Assembly: GCF_024198215.1 (NCBI RefSeq)
Contig: NZ_JAKCFA010000043.1
Coordinates: forward strand, 1 to 63,005
Source: Myxococcus qinghaiensis
GTDB taxonomy: Bacteria; Myxococcota; Myxococcia; Myxococcales; Myxococcaceae
Direction: 5' to 3'
Length of the DNA stretch: 63,005 bases
Made by a program: the position numbers and the translations under genes. Positions 1 through 8,485 of the stretch are shown piece by piece. Numbering within the stretch: the stretch's first letter is position 1; each line of letters starts with the position of its first letter. The notes under the pieces were generated by a model. The model was not told the DNA's origin. It saw nothing but the letters and a program-made list of their open reading frames with translations, and did not search any database.

Positions 1-114
1 GCACCTGGGACTGCTTCTACTCCCGGAACGAAGGAGCGAGAGGCGCTACCCACGAGTCGTAAAGATAAAAATGAGCAACTACGACAAGAAGTGGGTGAAA
101 CGCCCCCGCCCTAA
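1..114 (+). CDS. C-terminal end of an upstream gene (partial)
   Basis: Frame 1 is open from the first base to a TAA at 112-114. It gives about 37 residues that end in a charged stretch followed by GETPPP. The composition (Lys, Glu, Gln, Pro) looks like the end of a real protein. The gene begins outside the window, so no function can be given. It converges on the minus-strand gene that ends at 150. Confidence 0.4.
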   Translation, partial: APGTASTPGTKEREALPTSRKDKNEQLRQEVGETPPP

Positions 115-149
115 CTGACCGGCATTGCGGCTAGCTGTCCCGCGGCACG

Positions 150-680
150 TCAGGGGGCGTGGGGTGCCACGCCGCCCGGCAGCAGGGCCTCCAGCGCGGA
201 CTCCACGTCCGCCGAGGACTCCTCCTCCAGCGACAACACCCGCCCCAGCTCGGCGCGAGGCAGCCGCAGCAGCTCCTTGCGCGACAGCCCGAAGACGTGC
301 GCCAGGTGCCCCATGGGCCAGCGGGACTGCATGTGCAGGAAGGCCGCCTCGTCCAGGTCCTCGGGACGGCCCTCGGGCAGCTCCACGCGGTCGTAGACCA
401 CCCGCTCGCCCCCCACGCGCCGTCCGTTGCCGTAGGCGACGACCTGCTCGCCCTCGTCTGGATCAAACACGTAGACGTGCACCGTGGCGTTGGCCGCCCG
501 GGACAGCAGGCGGGGCAGCGCATGGTGCGCCGCATACCAGTGCGCCCCCGGCCGGCCCTGCGTGAAGGGGGCCACGTAGGCCAGTCGCACCACCTTGCGG
601 CGCCGATTGACCGACACCTGCAGGCCGGTGGCGCCCGAGGCACCGTCCAGCCGCAGCGCCTCACGGGCCTGCCGGAGCAA
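150..680 (-). CDS. Hypothetical protein without a clear start
   Basis: About 176 residues from a TTG at 680. I do not recognise the family. Codon use and composition look coding (for example VNRRRKVVRLAYVAPF), with a Leu/Glu-rich C-terminal part that is probably helical. The same frame stays open upstream of the TTG for about 27 codons (reading YGGLNLEAHGGYLIRLESFN) to a TAG, without ATG or GTG. That upstream stretch also looks coding. Either a rare start codon is used, or the 5' end was lost or frameshifted and this is a decayed gene. No signal peptide or membrane segment is visible. Confidence 0.55.
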   Translation of the reverse strand: MLRQAREALRLDGASGATGLQVSVNRRRKVVRLAYVAPFTQGRPGAHWYAAHHALPRLLSRAANATVHVYVFDPDEGEQVVAYGNGRRVGGERVVYDRVELPEGRPEDLDEAAFLHMQSRWPMGHLAHVFGLSRKELLRLPRAELGRVLSLEEESSADVESALEALLPGGVAPHAP

Positions 681-884
681 CTCCAGCCCGTTGAAGCTTT
701 CGAGTCGAATGAGATAGCCGCCGTGCGCTTCCAGGTTCAGCCCCCCGTAGGTGGGCGCCGCCTATAACCGAGCCTCCACCCTGCTGGCAACTCAAGCACC
801 TCGAAAACCCAGCCGCTACCAGGAGTCCAAAGTATTCCGTTTCCGGCGCAGGGGTGACGCCACGCGTTAATTAAGCCCAGCCGT

Positions 885-912
885 TTGCCAAGCCCGAGTC
901 GACTCTTACGTT
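885..912 (+). promoter_or_regulatory. Possible clpB promoter (leaderless)
   Basis: TTGCCA (885-890) and TACGTT (907-912) are separated by 16 bases. This would place transcription start at about 918-920, on the clpB ATG at 919. No Shine-Dalgarno sequence is visible before that ATG. This is a by-eye match only; no heat-shock operator such as CIRCE was seen. Confidence 0.3.
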
Positions 913-918
913 GAGTGT

Positions 919-3543
919 ATGCGACTCGATAAGTTCACGGTGAAGGCGCAGGAAGCCATCACGGAAGGCCAGACGCTGGCCCGCCGCGCCGACAATCCCC
1001 AGTACGAGCCGGAGCACCTGGCCGCCGCGCTGTTGGGACAGAAGGACGGCATCGTCGACCCCTTGCTGCGCAAGCTGGGCGCGGACGTGAAGCTGTTCTC
1101 GTCCCGGCTGGGCGAGGCGCTGGGCAAGCTGCCCAAGATGCAGGGGGGCGAGAGCGCGATGCTCGGCCAGCGCCTGCTGAAGACGTTCGACAAGGCGGAC
1201 GACGAGGCCAAGGCGCTCAAGGACGAGTTCATCTCCTCCGAGCACCTGCTGCTCGCGTTGACCCAGGACAAGGGCACGACGGGCGAGGTCATGAAGGCGT
1301 CCGGCATCACCCGTGAACGGGTGGTGGCCGCGCTCAAGGAGGTCCGCGGCTCCGGGCGCGTGACGAGCCAGGACGCGGAGTCCACCTACCAGGCGCTGGA
1401 GAAGTACGGCCGGGACCTCACGGAGGCGGCGCGCGCGGGGAAGCTGGACCCCGTCATCGGCCGCGACGAGGAGATTCGCCGCTGCATCCAGGTGCTCAGC
1501 CGGCGCACGAAGAACAACCCGGTGCTCATCGGCGAGCCGGGCGTGGGCAAGACGGCCATCGCCGAGGGGCTGGCGCGGCGCATCATCGACGGCGACGTGC
1601 CCGAGGGCCTGAAGAACAAGCAGCTGATCACCCTGGACATGGGCGCCCTGGTGGCCGGCGCCAAGTTCCGCGGTGAGTTCGAGGAGCGGCTCAAGGCGGT
1701 GCTCAAGGAGGTCGCCGACGCGGCCGGGCAGGTCATCCTCTTCATCGACGAAATCCACACGATTGTGGGCGCGGGCAAGGCCGAGGGGGCCATGGACGCG
1801 GGCAACATGCTCAAGCCGGCGCTGGCGCGCGGCGAGCTGCACTGCATTGGCGCGACGACGCTGGATGAGTACCGCAAGCACATTGAAAAGGACGCGGCCC
1901 TGGAGCGCCGCTTCCAGCCCGTCTTCGTGGGCGAGCCCAGCGTGCACGACACCATCAGCATCCTTCGCGGCCTGAAGGAGCGCTACGAGGTGCACCACGG
2001 CGTGCGCATCCAGGACAGCGCGCTGGTGGCCGCCGCCACGCTCAGCCACCGCTACATCTCCGACCGGTTCCTGCCGGACAAGGCCATCGACCTCATCGAC
2101 GAGTCCGCCAGCCGCCTGCGCATCGAAATCGACTCCATGCCCACCGAGCTGGACGACATGCGCCGGAAGATGACGCAGCTCCAGATTGAGAAGGAGGGCC
2201 TGCGCAAGGAGACGGACCCGCACTCGCAGGAGCGCCTGGCGGCCATCGAGAAGGAGCTGGCCAACCTGCGCGAGCGCTTCGACGCGCTCAAGGTCCACTG
2301 GGACGCGGAGAAGACGGCCATCGCCGCCATCCGGACGCTGAAGGAGAAGCTGGAGAAGGTGAAGAACGACCAGGTCGCCGCCGAGCGCCAGGGCGACCTC
2401 AACCGCGCCGCGGAGCTGAAGTTCGGCGTCCTGCCCTCCCTGGAGAAGGAGGTCCAGACGCAGAACAGCAAGCTCGCCGAGCTGCAGAAGAAGCAGAAGT
2501 TCCTCAAGGAGGAGGTGGACTCCGAGGACATCGCCGCCGTGGTGGCCAAGTGGACGGGCATCCCCGTCTCGCGGCTGATGGAGGGCGAGGTCCACAAGCT
2601 GGTCCACATGGAGGAGCGGCTGGCCCAGCGGGTGATTGGTCAGCGCAGCCCGATTGAGGCGGTGTCCAATGCCGTGCGCCGCGCGCGCAGCGGGTTGCAG
2701 GACCCCAACCGGCCCATCGGCTCGTTCATCTTCCTGGGCCCCACGGGCGTGGGCAAGACGGAGACGGCGAAGGCGCTGGCGGAGTTCCTCTTCGACGACG
2801 ACACGGCCATGGTCCGCATCGACATGTCGGAGTTCATGGAGAAGCACGCCGTGGCCCGACTGGTGGGCGCGCCTCCGGGCTACGTCGGCTACGAGGAGGG
2901 CGGTCAGCTCACGGAGGCGGTGCGCCGGCGTCCATACACGGTGGTGCTCTTCGACGAAATCGAGAAGGCACACCCGGACGTCTTCAACATCCTGCTCCAG
3001 ATTCTGGACGAGGGCCGGCTGACGGACAGCCAGGGCCGCACCGTGGACTTCAAGAACACGGTGCTCATCATGACGTCCAACCTGGGCTCCGCCGACATCC
3101 AGGCGGGCATGGCGGGCAAGGAGGAGCTGGACGCCAAGACTCGCGAGAACGTCATGGACGCGCTGCGCGGCCACTTCCGCCCGGAGTTCCTCAACCGCGT
3201 GGACGAAATCGTCATCTTCGAGCCGCTGCGCAAGAAGGACATCTACCGCATCGTCGACATCCAGCTCGCCAAGCTGGCCAAGCTGCTCGCCGACAAGCGG
3301 CTGGCGCTGGAGCTGACGGACGCGGCTCGGGAGATGCTGGCGGAGCGCGGGTACGACCCGACGTACGGCGCGCGGCCCCTGAAGCGCGCGGTGCAGAAGA
3401 ACCTGTTGGACCCGCTGGCGCTCAAGGTGCTCAGCGGCGACTTCCTCCCGGGTGACACCATCCAGGCGGACGCGGGCCCCACCGGGCTCACCTTCGCCAA
3501 GGTGCTGGTGGACACGGCGAAGAAGGTGAAGCGCGCGGAGTAA
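919..3543 (+). CDS. clpB: Chaperone disaggregase ClpB
   Basis: An 874-residue Hsp100 ATPase, full length for ClpB (about 860). It works with DnaK/DnaJ in the cytoplasm to pull apart aggregated proteins. Order: Clp N-domain (about 1-145), first AAA+ module with Walker A GEPGVGKT (205-212) and Walker B LFIDEIH (274-280), a long charged coiled coil (about 410-525), and a second AAA+ module with GPTGVGKT (607-614). The coiled-coil middle domain separates it from ClpA and ClpC. The ATG at 919 gives the usual start MRLDKFT but lacks a ribosome binding site. It stands alone and ends in a hairpin terminator. Confidence 0.97.
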   Translation: MRLDKFTVKAQEAITEGQTLARRADNPQYEPEHLAAALLGQKDGIVDPLLRKLGADVKLFSSRLGEALGKLPKMQGGESAMLGQRLLKTFDKADDEAKALKDEFISSEHLLLALTQDKGTTGEVMKASGITRERVVAALKEVRGSGRVTSQDAESTYQALEKYGRDLTEAARAGKLDPVIGRDEEIRRCIQVLSRRTKNNPVLIGEPGVGKTAIAEGLARRIIDGDVPEGLKNKQLITLDMGALVAGAKFRGEFEERLKAVLKEVADAAGQVILFIDEIHTIVGAGKAEGAMDAGNMLKPALARGELHCIGATTLDEYRKHIEKDAALERRFQPVFVGEPSVHDTISILRGLKERYEVHHGVRIQDSALVAAATLSHRYISDRFLPDKAIDLIDESASRLRIEIDSMPTELDDMRRKMTQLQIEKEGLRKETDPHSQERLAAIEKELANLRERFDALKVHWDAEKTAIAAIRTLKEKLEKVKNDQVAAERQGDLNRAAELKFGVLPSLEKEVQTQNSKLAELQKKQKFLKEEVDSEDIAAVVAKWTGIPVSRLMEGEVHKLVHMEERLAQRVIGQRSPIEAVSNAVRRARSGLQDPNRPIGSFIFLGPTGVGKTETAKALAEFLFDDDTAMVRIDMSEFMEKHAVARLVGAPPGYVGYEEGGQLTEAVRRRPYTVVLFDEIEKAHPDVFNILLQILDEGRLTDSQGRTVDFKNTVLIMTSNLGSADIQAGMAGKEELDAKTRENVMDALRGHFRPEFLNRVDEIVIFEPLRKKDIYRIVDIQLAKLAKLLADKRLALELTDAAREMLAERGYDPTYGARPLKRAVQKNLLDPLALKVLSGDFLPGDTIQADAGPTGLTFAKVLVDTAKKVKRAE

Positions 3544-3564
3544 GGGCCGGGCTCTTGCGTGCTC

Positions 3565-3603
3565 CGGGGCTCCACTGTCTCTTGGTGGGGCCCCGTGCGT
3601 TTT
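3565..3603 (+). terminator. clpB terminator hairpin
   Basis: A 10-bp stem (CGGGGCTCCA pairing with TGGGGCCCCG, one G-U pair) with an 11-base loop lies 22 bases after the clpB stop. The T run TTTT (3600-3603) follows shortly after. It separates clpB from the converging gene at 3607. Confidence 0.6.
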
Positions 3604-3606
3604 CGG

Positions 3607-4998
3607 TCAGTCAGTGTCGGACATGCTGTCGGACATCTCGGCCTCGGAATCCGAGGCGGCGTTGTCCTGCCAGTGCTGCTCCATGGCGGCCACCATCGCG
3701 TTGATGGGATTGGCGGCAGTGCCATAGAGCTGGCCGAACGCGGTGGGATAGCCCTTGCGGATGGCGAGGGCATGCTGCCGGAAGGCCATGGCCCTGAGGG
3801 CATCCAGGCTCACTCCCGCCGTGGCCATGCGGGTCGGGTCCAATCCGAAGATTTCGTACTCCTCGTCGGCATCGGTGCCATCCGACGCGGTCATCGTGTC
3901 CTGGACCGTCTTGAAGTCGAACATGCTGAACAGCGCGGCCTCGAGGTCGTCATCTTCGACGTCGCCTCCCGTATTCGCGTCGCGCGCCACCAGCGCGTCG
4001 TCCGCCACCGTGCCGGCGCCTCCGCCGAAGTCCGCCTGGGCCAGGGGGAGCTTGCTGCGCACCACCAACCACTGCTGGATGTAGCGCTGGAGCGCAATCG
4101 CCAGCAGGGGTGAGTCATCCCCCAGGGCGTTGGCGTTGGCGCGTCGGGTCTGCAGCTCCGCGACCTCCGCCTGCAGCGCCGCCCTCTTGGCGGTTTGCAG
4201 TTCATTGCGCAAGCCCCAGCCCGGGAGGGCCGTCAGGTGGTTGTCCAGCCCGTTCATGCTCTGGACCGCCTCGGCGAAGGACAGTCGCGACAGCTCACCG
4301 TCGAGCGTGTCCAGATACGACTGCCAGGGCGTGGTGTGGTGGCGCTCACTGGGCCAGAGCGAGCCCGCGCGGCCGCCCACGTTCACCTCGGTGATTTCTC
4401 CATCATCATCCGCGCCGAGCTGCACCGCCACGCGCTGGATGGGAGCACCGCCCGCCCCCAGCGGTGCATCCACCTTGCGTTGAATCGGCTCGGTCAGCTT
4501 CAAGCCCGAGGCGCGCGAGCCCATCACGTCCGCTTCGTGCTCCAGGCCCGGCGCGTCGTTGAGGGACTCGCCTTGAAGCTGTGTCGTGGGCTGCACGCGC
4601 CCCTGCTTCTGCTGCACGACGTGCCACGCCTCATGGGCCAGGTGCTTCTCCTGCCCGGGGGCCACGTGGATGTCCGAGCCCTGTGTGTAGGCCAGGGCCT
4701 GGAGCTGCGCGGGCGCCGAAGAGTTGTAGTGGACCCGCACGTCGTCCATGGACATTCCGGAGAGCGACTCCACTCCGGACTTCAAGCCGTCGGGCAGCCC
4801 TGTGTCGTTGCGCGGCGAGGCGCGACGCTGGAGCGTCTGGGCCTGCTTCGCCTGGGCCACCACCCGGGGCGATGAATCGAACGCCTGCTGGAGCTGGGTG
4901 AGCGCACGTGTCCGGGAGCTTCCCCCCTGGGTGGCACCCGCTGGAGCGGACGGTGACTCATCCCGCGTGGACAGCGACTCCTGAATGAACGCGCCCAT
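3607..4998 (-). CDS. DUF4157 (eCIS-core) protein with unknown C-terminus
   Basis: 463 residues, no signal peptide. Residues about 65-165 form a DUF4157 domain: LPDGLKSGVESLSG, DDVRVHYNS, the zinc-protease-like HEAWH (122-126) and EHEAD (153-157). Known of the family: DUF4157 marks proteins linked to contractile injection systems and polymorphic toxins, often N-terminal to a variable payload. Here it is preceded by a low-complexity tail and followed by about 270 residues I do not recognise. These carry an HHTTPW motif (220-225) and a very acidic C-terminus rich in Asp, Glu, Ser and Met. No injection-system gene or immunity gene is next to it. Toxin function is inference only. Confidence 0.85.
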   Translation of the reverse strand: MGAFIQESLSTRDESPSAPAGATQGGSSRTRALTQLQQAFDSSPRVVAQAKQAQTLQRRASPRNDTGLPDGLKSGVESLSGMSMDDVRVHYNSSAPAQLQALAYTQGSDIHVAPGQEKHLAHEAWHVVQQKQGRVQPTTQLQGESLNDAPGLEHEADVMGSRASGLKLTEPIQRKVDAPLGAGGAPIQRVAVQLGADDDGEITEVNVGGRAGSLWPSERHHTTPWQSYLDTLDGELSRLSFAEAVQSMNGLDNHLTALPGWGLRNELQTAKRAALQAEVAELQTRRANANALGDDSPLLAIALQRYIQQWLVVRSKLPLAQADFGGGAGTVADDALVARDANTGGDVEDDDLEAALFSMFDFKTVQDTMTASDGTDADEEYEIFGLDPTRMATAGVSLDALRAMAFRQHALAIRKGYPTAFGQLYGTAANPINAMVAAMEQHWQDNAASDSEAEMSDSMSDTD

Positions 4999-5155
4999 GC
5001 GAGGTCTCCCGTCGAGACGCGCAATGTACCGCGCGGGATTCAGGGGCTGACAGGATGCCCCGGGTGTCGCGCGCGTCCGACGGCTTCACGCCGGGGCAGG
5101 TCCTTTCCGAAGAGGAGACGTGGAGGGTGGCCTCCCCACGTCTCCGTCCACGGGC

Positions 5156-5746
5156 TCAAGAGGGAGAAGGCGGCGACTGCGACGCGTCCGCGCTGTCCGA
5201 GCGAATCTTGCGCGAGTTCTCCATCAGCTCCCGCCAGGAAGCCTCGTAGTCCTGGCGCAGGCGGGACCACTCACCGCCCTTCGCGGACATGAGGCGACGC
5301 AGCGCATCCCCCGTGCTCTTGAAGGAGCCGCGCAGGAACTGGAGTTCCTGCTTCGTGAGCAGCGAGTCCTCGGCCCGCGTCTGGGAGACGTTCGACTCCC
5401 AGGCATCGAACTGCGCGCCCAGCTCGCGCAGCTCCGCCTCGCGCTTGCGCTCGTAGGTCGCGCGCCTGACGCCCGCCTTCTCCTCCGCGTCGACCAGGGA
5501 CTTGTTCGTGTCGTCACAGACCCGGAGCAGTTCCTGCTTGCCCCGCTCGAAGTCCTCCGTGCCGCGCTGCCGCCACTCCTCCAGCTTGCGGTGGAAGGCC
5601 TCGCGTCGCTCCTTCACGCCTCGCAGCTCCTTCAGCTCGTCGTCCGCCTGGCGGATGTCGGACTGCGCCTCGACCTCCGCGATTCGCGCGTCGATTCGTT
5701 GCTTCTCGGCGTCCATCTTCTTTAGATATGCCTCGCGCTCGTTCAT
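5156..5746 (-). CDS. Coiled-coil protein of unknown function
   Basis: 196 residues from the ATG at 5746, chosen because GGAGG lies eight bases upstream. Almost the whole chain is charged heptad-like helix (Lys/Arg/Glu with spaced Leu/Ala), with no signal peptide or membrane segment. It is probably a cytoplasmic coiled-coil protein. The tail is Ser/Pro-rich. I do not recognise a named family. Its upstream region faces the methyltransferase gene at 5899, which is divergent. Confidence 0.75.
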   Translation of the reverse strand: MNEREAYLKKMDAEKQRIDARIAEVEAQSDIRQADDELKELRGVKERREAFHRKLEEWRQRGTEDFERGKQELLRVCDDTNKSLVDAEEKAGVRRATYERKREAELRELGAQFDAWESNVSQTRAEDSLLTKQELQFLRGSFKSTGDALRRLMSAKGGEWSRLRQDYEASWRELMENSRKIRSDSADASQSPPSPS

Positions 5747-5898
5747 GTCTGAGTGCCTCCTCCATCGCGCCGCTCGATGACGGCTTTCCGCGAGGGTATG
5801 GACGGGGACGGAGCCCGGCAGCGCGCCCAGGCGGAGGAACGAGGGGCTGGCGTGTCGTGCGCGGTGCTTGACCCCGGGCCGGCTCCGAGCGAAGAGCC

Positions 5899-6588
5899 GT
5901 GCCCATGAAGCCCTGGGAGACACTCGAGAGCGCGAACCTGCCGGACGTGGGGGAGCTGACCCTGGTCCGCCGAGCGGACGAGTACGTCCTGCGTGTGCGC
6001 GGCCAGACGCTGATGTCCAGCAGGATGCACGGCTCGGAGGAAGCGCTCGCGAAGGCGGGGTGCGCTGGAGTGGTGACGGCTGGAACCGGGCGGGTGCTCG
6101 TCGGAGGGCTTGGCTTTGGCTACACCCTGCGCGCCGTGCTGGACACCGTGGGCCCAGGCGTCCGCGTCTCCGTCGTGGAGTTGCTGCCCATCGTCGTCGC
6201 CTGGAACCGGGGCCCGAACCTGGCGCCCCTCGCCGGGGCTCCGCTCGAGGACAAACGCGTCACCGTCATCGAAGGGGACGTTGGCGACGTGATGGCGCAC
6301 CACTCGGCCACCTTCGACGCCATCCTGCTCGACGTGGACAACGGCCCCAGCGCCCTCACCCACCCCGACAACCAGGGGCTCTACGGCCTGCGTGGCATCT
6401 CCACCGCCGCGCGTGCCCTGCGCTCCGGAGGCACGCTCGCGGTGTGGAGCGCGGGCCCCGCCCCCGCCTTCGAGCGCCGGATGGAGAAGTGCGGCTTCAC
6501 CGTCGAGGTCCTCCACCCCCACGCCCACGGCACCAAGGGCCCCCGCCATGTCCTCTTCATCGGCAAGCTGGGCAGGGGCCGTCGCTGA
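5899..6588 (+). CDS. Spermidine-synthase-like methyltransferase
   Basis: 229 residues from a GTG at 5899 (ATG at 5905 is the alternative). A Rossmann fold of the spermidine synthase/SAM methyltransferase superfamily is suggested by the glycine motif VGGLGFGYTL (about 68-77), an acidic turn after the next strand (VSVVELLPIVV) and FDAILLDVDNGP. Such stand-alone proteins are usually annotated spermidine synthase-like. I see no convincing aminopropyltransferase active site, so the substrate is unknown. Confidence 0.75.
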   Translation: MPMKPWETLESANLPDVGELTLVRRADEYVLRVRGQTLMSSRMHGSEEALAKAGCAGVVTAGTGRVLVGGLGFGYTLRAVLDTVGPGVRVSVVELLPIVVAWNRGPNLAPLAGAPLEDKRVTVIEGDVGDVMAHHSATFDAILLDVDNGPSALTHPDNQGLYGLRGISTAARALRSGGTLAVWSAGPAPAFERRMEKCGFTVEVLHPHAHGTKGPRHVLFIGKLGRGRR

Positions 6589-6613
6589 GTCGGGCCCCAG
6601 AAGGGCTCGACAG

Positions 6614-6636
6614 AATATGATGACCGGTATATTCAT
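6614..6636. promoter_or_regulatory. Possible TetR operator at the regulator gene
   Basis: Just before the GTG of the TetR gene lies GATGACCGGTATAT, centred on the perfect 6-bp palindrome ACCGGT (6623-6628). It resembles the stronger site TAGACTGGTCTA before the next gene (7269-7280). This fits autoregulation, but the match is degenerate in the outer positions. Confidence 0.4.
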
Positions 6637-6642
6637 CTCCTC

Positions 6643-7218
6643 GTGAGCAAGGGAGAGGACACACGGAGGAGGATGATCGCCGCGGCGGCGGAGATGCTGG
6701 AGCGCTCGGGGTACGCGGGCGCGGGCATCCAGGAGCTGCTGGAGGCCGGCAAGGCGCCTCGCGGGTCGCTGTACTTCCACTTCCCGGGCGGCAAGGAGCA
6801 GCTCGCGGTGGAGGCGCTCCAGGCGTCCTCCCTGGAAGTCACGCGGGTGTTGGGCGAGCACCTCGTCAGCGAGAAGGGCCTCGTCTTCGGGCTGCGTCGC
6901 GCGCTGGCCACGCTCGCGGACCGGGCGGAGGCGTCAGGCTTCGAGAAGGGCTGCCCCGTGTCGGCCGTGGTCCTCTCCTCGGGCGCCACCCCTGAGCCGG
7001 TGCGCGCCGCCGCCGCCGAGGCGCTGAGCACCTGGCAACAGCTCCTCACCGAGCGGCTCCGCGCGGAGGGCCTCACGCCCACCGAGTCGCGGCGACGCGC
7101 GGCCCTGTTGCTCTCTTCCATTGAAGGCGCGCTGCTGCTCATGCGCGCCCACCGCAGCCGCGCTCCCGTCGAGGAGCTGTCGAAGGAACTGGAGCGCCTG
7201 CTCTCGCTGGACCGATAG
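6643..7218 (+). CDS. TetR-family transcriptional regulator
   Basis: 191 residues. The N-terminal 60 residues are a TetR helix-turn-helix (RRRMIAAAAEMLERSGY, then GIQELLEAGKAPRGSLYFHF). The remainder is an all-helical ligand-binding domain, closest by eye to the LmrA/YxaF branch (GCPVSAVVLSS). The GTG at 6643 is the only reasonable start. It lies directly upstream of an SDR-type reductase gene. Operator-like sequences occur before both genes, so it probably represses both until a small molecule binds. The ligand is unknown. Confidence 0.9.
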   Translation: MSKGEDTRRRMIAAAAEMLERSGYAGAGIQELLEAGKAPRGSLYFHFPGGKEQLAVEALQASSLEVTRVLGEHLVSEKGLVFGLRRALATLADRAEASGFEKGCPVSAVVLSSGATPEPVRAAAAEALSTWQQLLTERLRAEGLTPTESRRRAALLLSSIEGALLLMRAHRSRAPVEELSKELERLLSLDR

Positions 7219-7268
7219 CGGGCCTGAGTCAACGCGGATGGGCCGCGTTGGCTCGGCTCCATAATATG

Positions 7269-7280
7269 TAGACTGGTCTA
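7269..7280. promoter_or_regulatory. Palindromic TetR operator before the SDR gene
   Basis: TAGACTGGTCTA: two 5-bp arms (TAGAC/GTCTA) around TG, inside an unusually AT-rich stretch (TAATATG before, TATATA after) that could hold the -10 element. The ATG of the SDR gene is 18 bases downstream. It resembles operators I recall for LmrA/YxaF-type repressors, which matches the neighbouring regulator. Confidence 0.65.
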
Positions 7281-7297
7281 TATATACCGAGGTCATC

Positions 7298-8386
7298 ATG
7301 AAGATGTCGTCACCGGATGCGCTCGTCATCGGCTCCACGGGATTGATAGGGCGCTGGCTCGTGCCGGAGCTCACGCGGCGCGGGCAGCGGGTAGCGCTGC
7401 TGTCGCGCAACGCGGAGGCGCGGGCTCACGGGTATCGGGACTGGGTGGCCGCGCTGGGAGGGGCTCCGGAGCGGCTCGTGTTCCTTGAAGGTGACCTGGA
7501 TGCACCGCGCCTGGGGCTGAGCGTCGAGGACGAACACGCGCTCCATGGCGTGCGCGACATCTTCCACATGGGCGCGCGCTTCGCCTGGCACCTGCCCGCT
7601 GACGAGGCGAGGCGCACCAACGTGGAGGGCACCCGAGCCGTGGTGGAGCTGGCCTCCCGACTGCCGTCCCTGCGCCGGCTCGTCCTCGTGGGCGGCTACC
7701 GCATCGGTCCTCGCCTCAACGCCTCGGGCGAAGTCGTCCCCGCGCCTCCATTGGGCTTCACGGGCCCTGGCGCATATGAGGCCTCGAAGGCGCTCGCGCA
7801 TCAGGTGGCGCTGGAGACGGCCGCGCGGCTCGGGGTTCCCGTCACCACCGTGCACCCGTCCACCGTCATCGGTGACAGCCGCACCGGGGCCACGGTGCAG
7901 AGCCTGGGCCTCGGGGACACGTTGCAGCGCGTCCACGCGGGGACGATGCCCGTGCTGCTGGGCTCTCCAGACACCTTCGTCCCCGTGGTGGCCGTGGACA
8001 CCCTGGCCCAGTTCCTCGCTGGCGTGGCGGAGCTTCCCGAGACACGCGGGCAGGAATACACGCTGATGGATCCAAGCACGCCTCCCCTCCATCAGCTCAT
8101 CCGGTGGGCGGCGGAGCGCTCCGGTCGACGGGCACCGCGCTTCACCCTGCCCGTCTCGTGGGTGCGCTGGCTGCCGGAGCGACTGCTCGGCGCGGCCACG
8201 GAGTCGCTCGGCTTCCTCGACACGGCCCGCTACCCGGTGGAGCCCGCACTCGCGCTGGCCCGACGCATGGGCGTGGAGCTGCCTCCTGTGCACACGGTGA
8301 TGGACCGCTGGTTCGACTTCCTGCGCGCCACCCACTTCGCCCCTGACATCGAGCGGGCTCGCGCCGCGGCGGTCCGTCCCGCCTGA
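7298..8386 (+). CDS. NAD(P)-dependent epimerase/reductase (extended SDR)
   Basis: 362 residues of the extended short-chain dehydrogenase fold. The N-terminal nucleotide-binding motif is GSTGLIG (12-18), and the catalytic pair is Tyr160-x3-Lys164 in YEASK. Related enzymes reduce or epimerise sugars, steroids, flavonoids or aldehydes; the substrate here cannot be told. It lies 79 bases after the TetR gene under its own operator-like palindrome, so it is probably the TetR target, perhaps for removing a toxic carbonyl compound (inference). Confidence 0.88.
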   Translation: MKMSSPDALVIGSTGLIGRWLVPELTRRGQRVALLSRNAEARAHGYRDWVAALGGAPERLVFLEGDLDAPRLGLSVEDEHALHGVRDIFHMGARFAWHLPADEARRTNVEGTRAVVELASRLPSLRRLVLVGGYRIGPRLNASGEVVPAPPLGFTGPGAYEASKALAHQVALETAARLGVPVTTVHPSTVIGDSRTGATVQSLGLGDTLQRVHAGTMPVLLGSPDTFVPVVAVDTLAQFLAGVAELPETRGQEYTLMDPSTPPLHQLIRWAAERSGRRAPRFTLPVSWVRWLPERLLGAATESLGFLDTARYPVEPALALARRMGVELPPVHTVMDRWFDFLRATHFAPDIERARAAAVRPA

Positions 8387-8485
8387 CCCCACCTGTCCGG
8401 AGCAGGCCTCCGCGCGCTCCTCGCACCGAGCGCCCTGTCCTGTGGTGTAGTGGCGCCGCCCTCGATACGGACCGGAGACCTCCTG

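Noticed and set aside
871..3174. A 767-codon open frame opposite clpB
   Set aside because: Antisense to clpB, low-information composition, no motifs.
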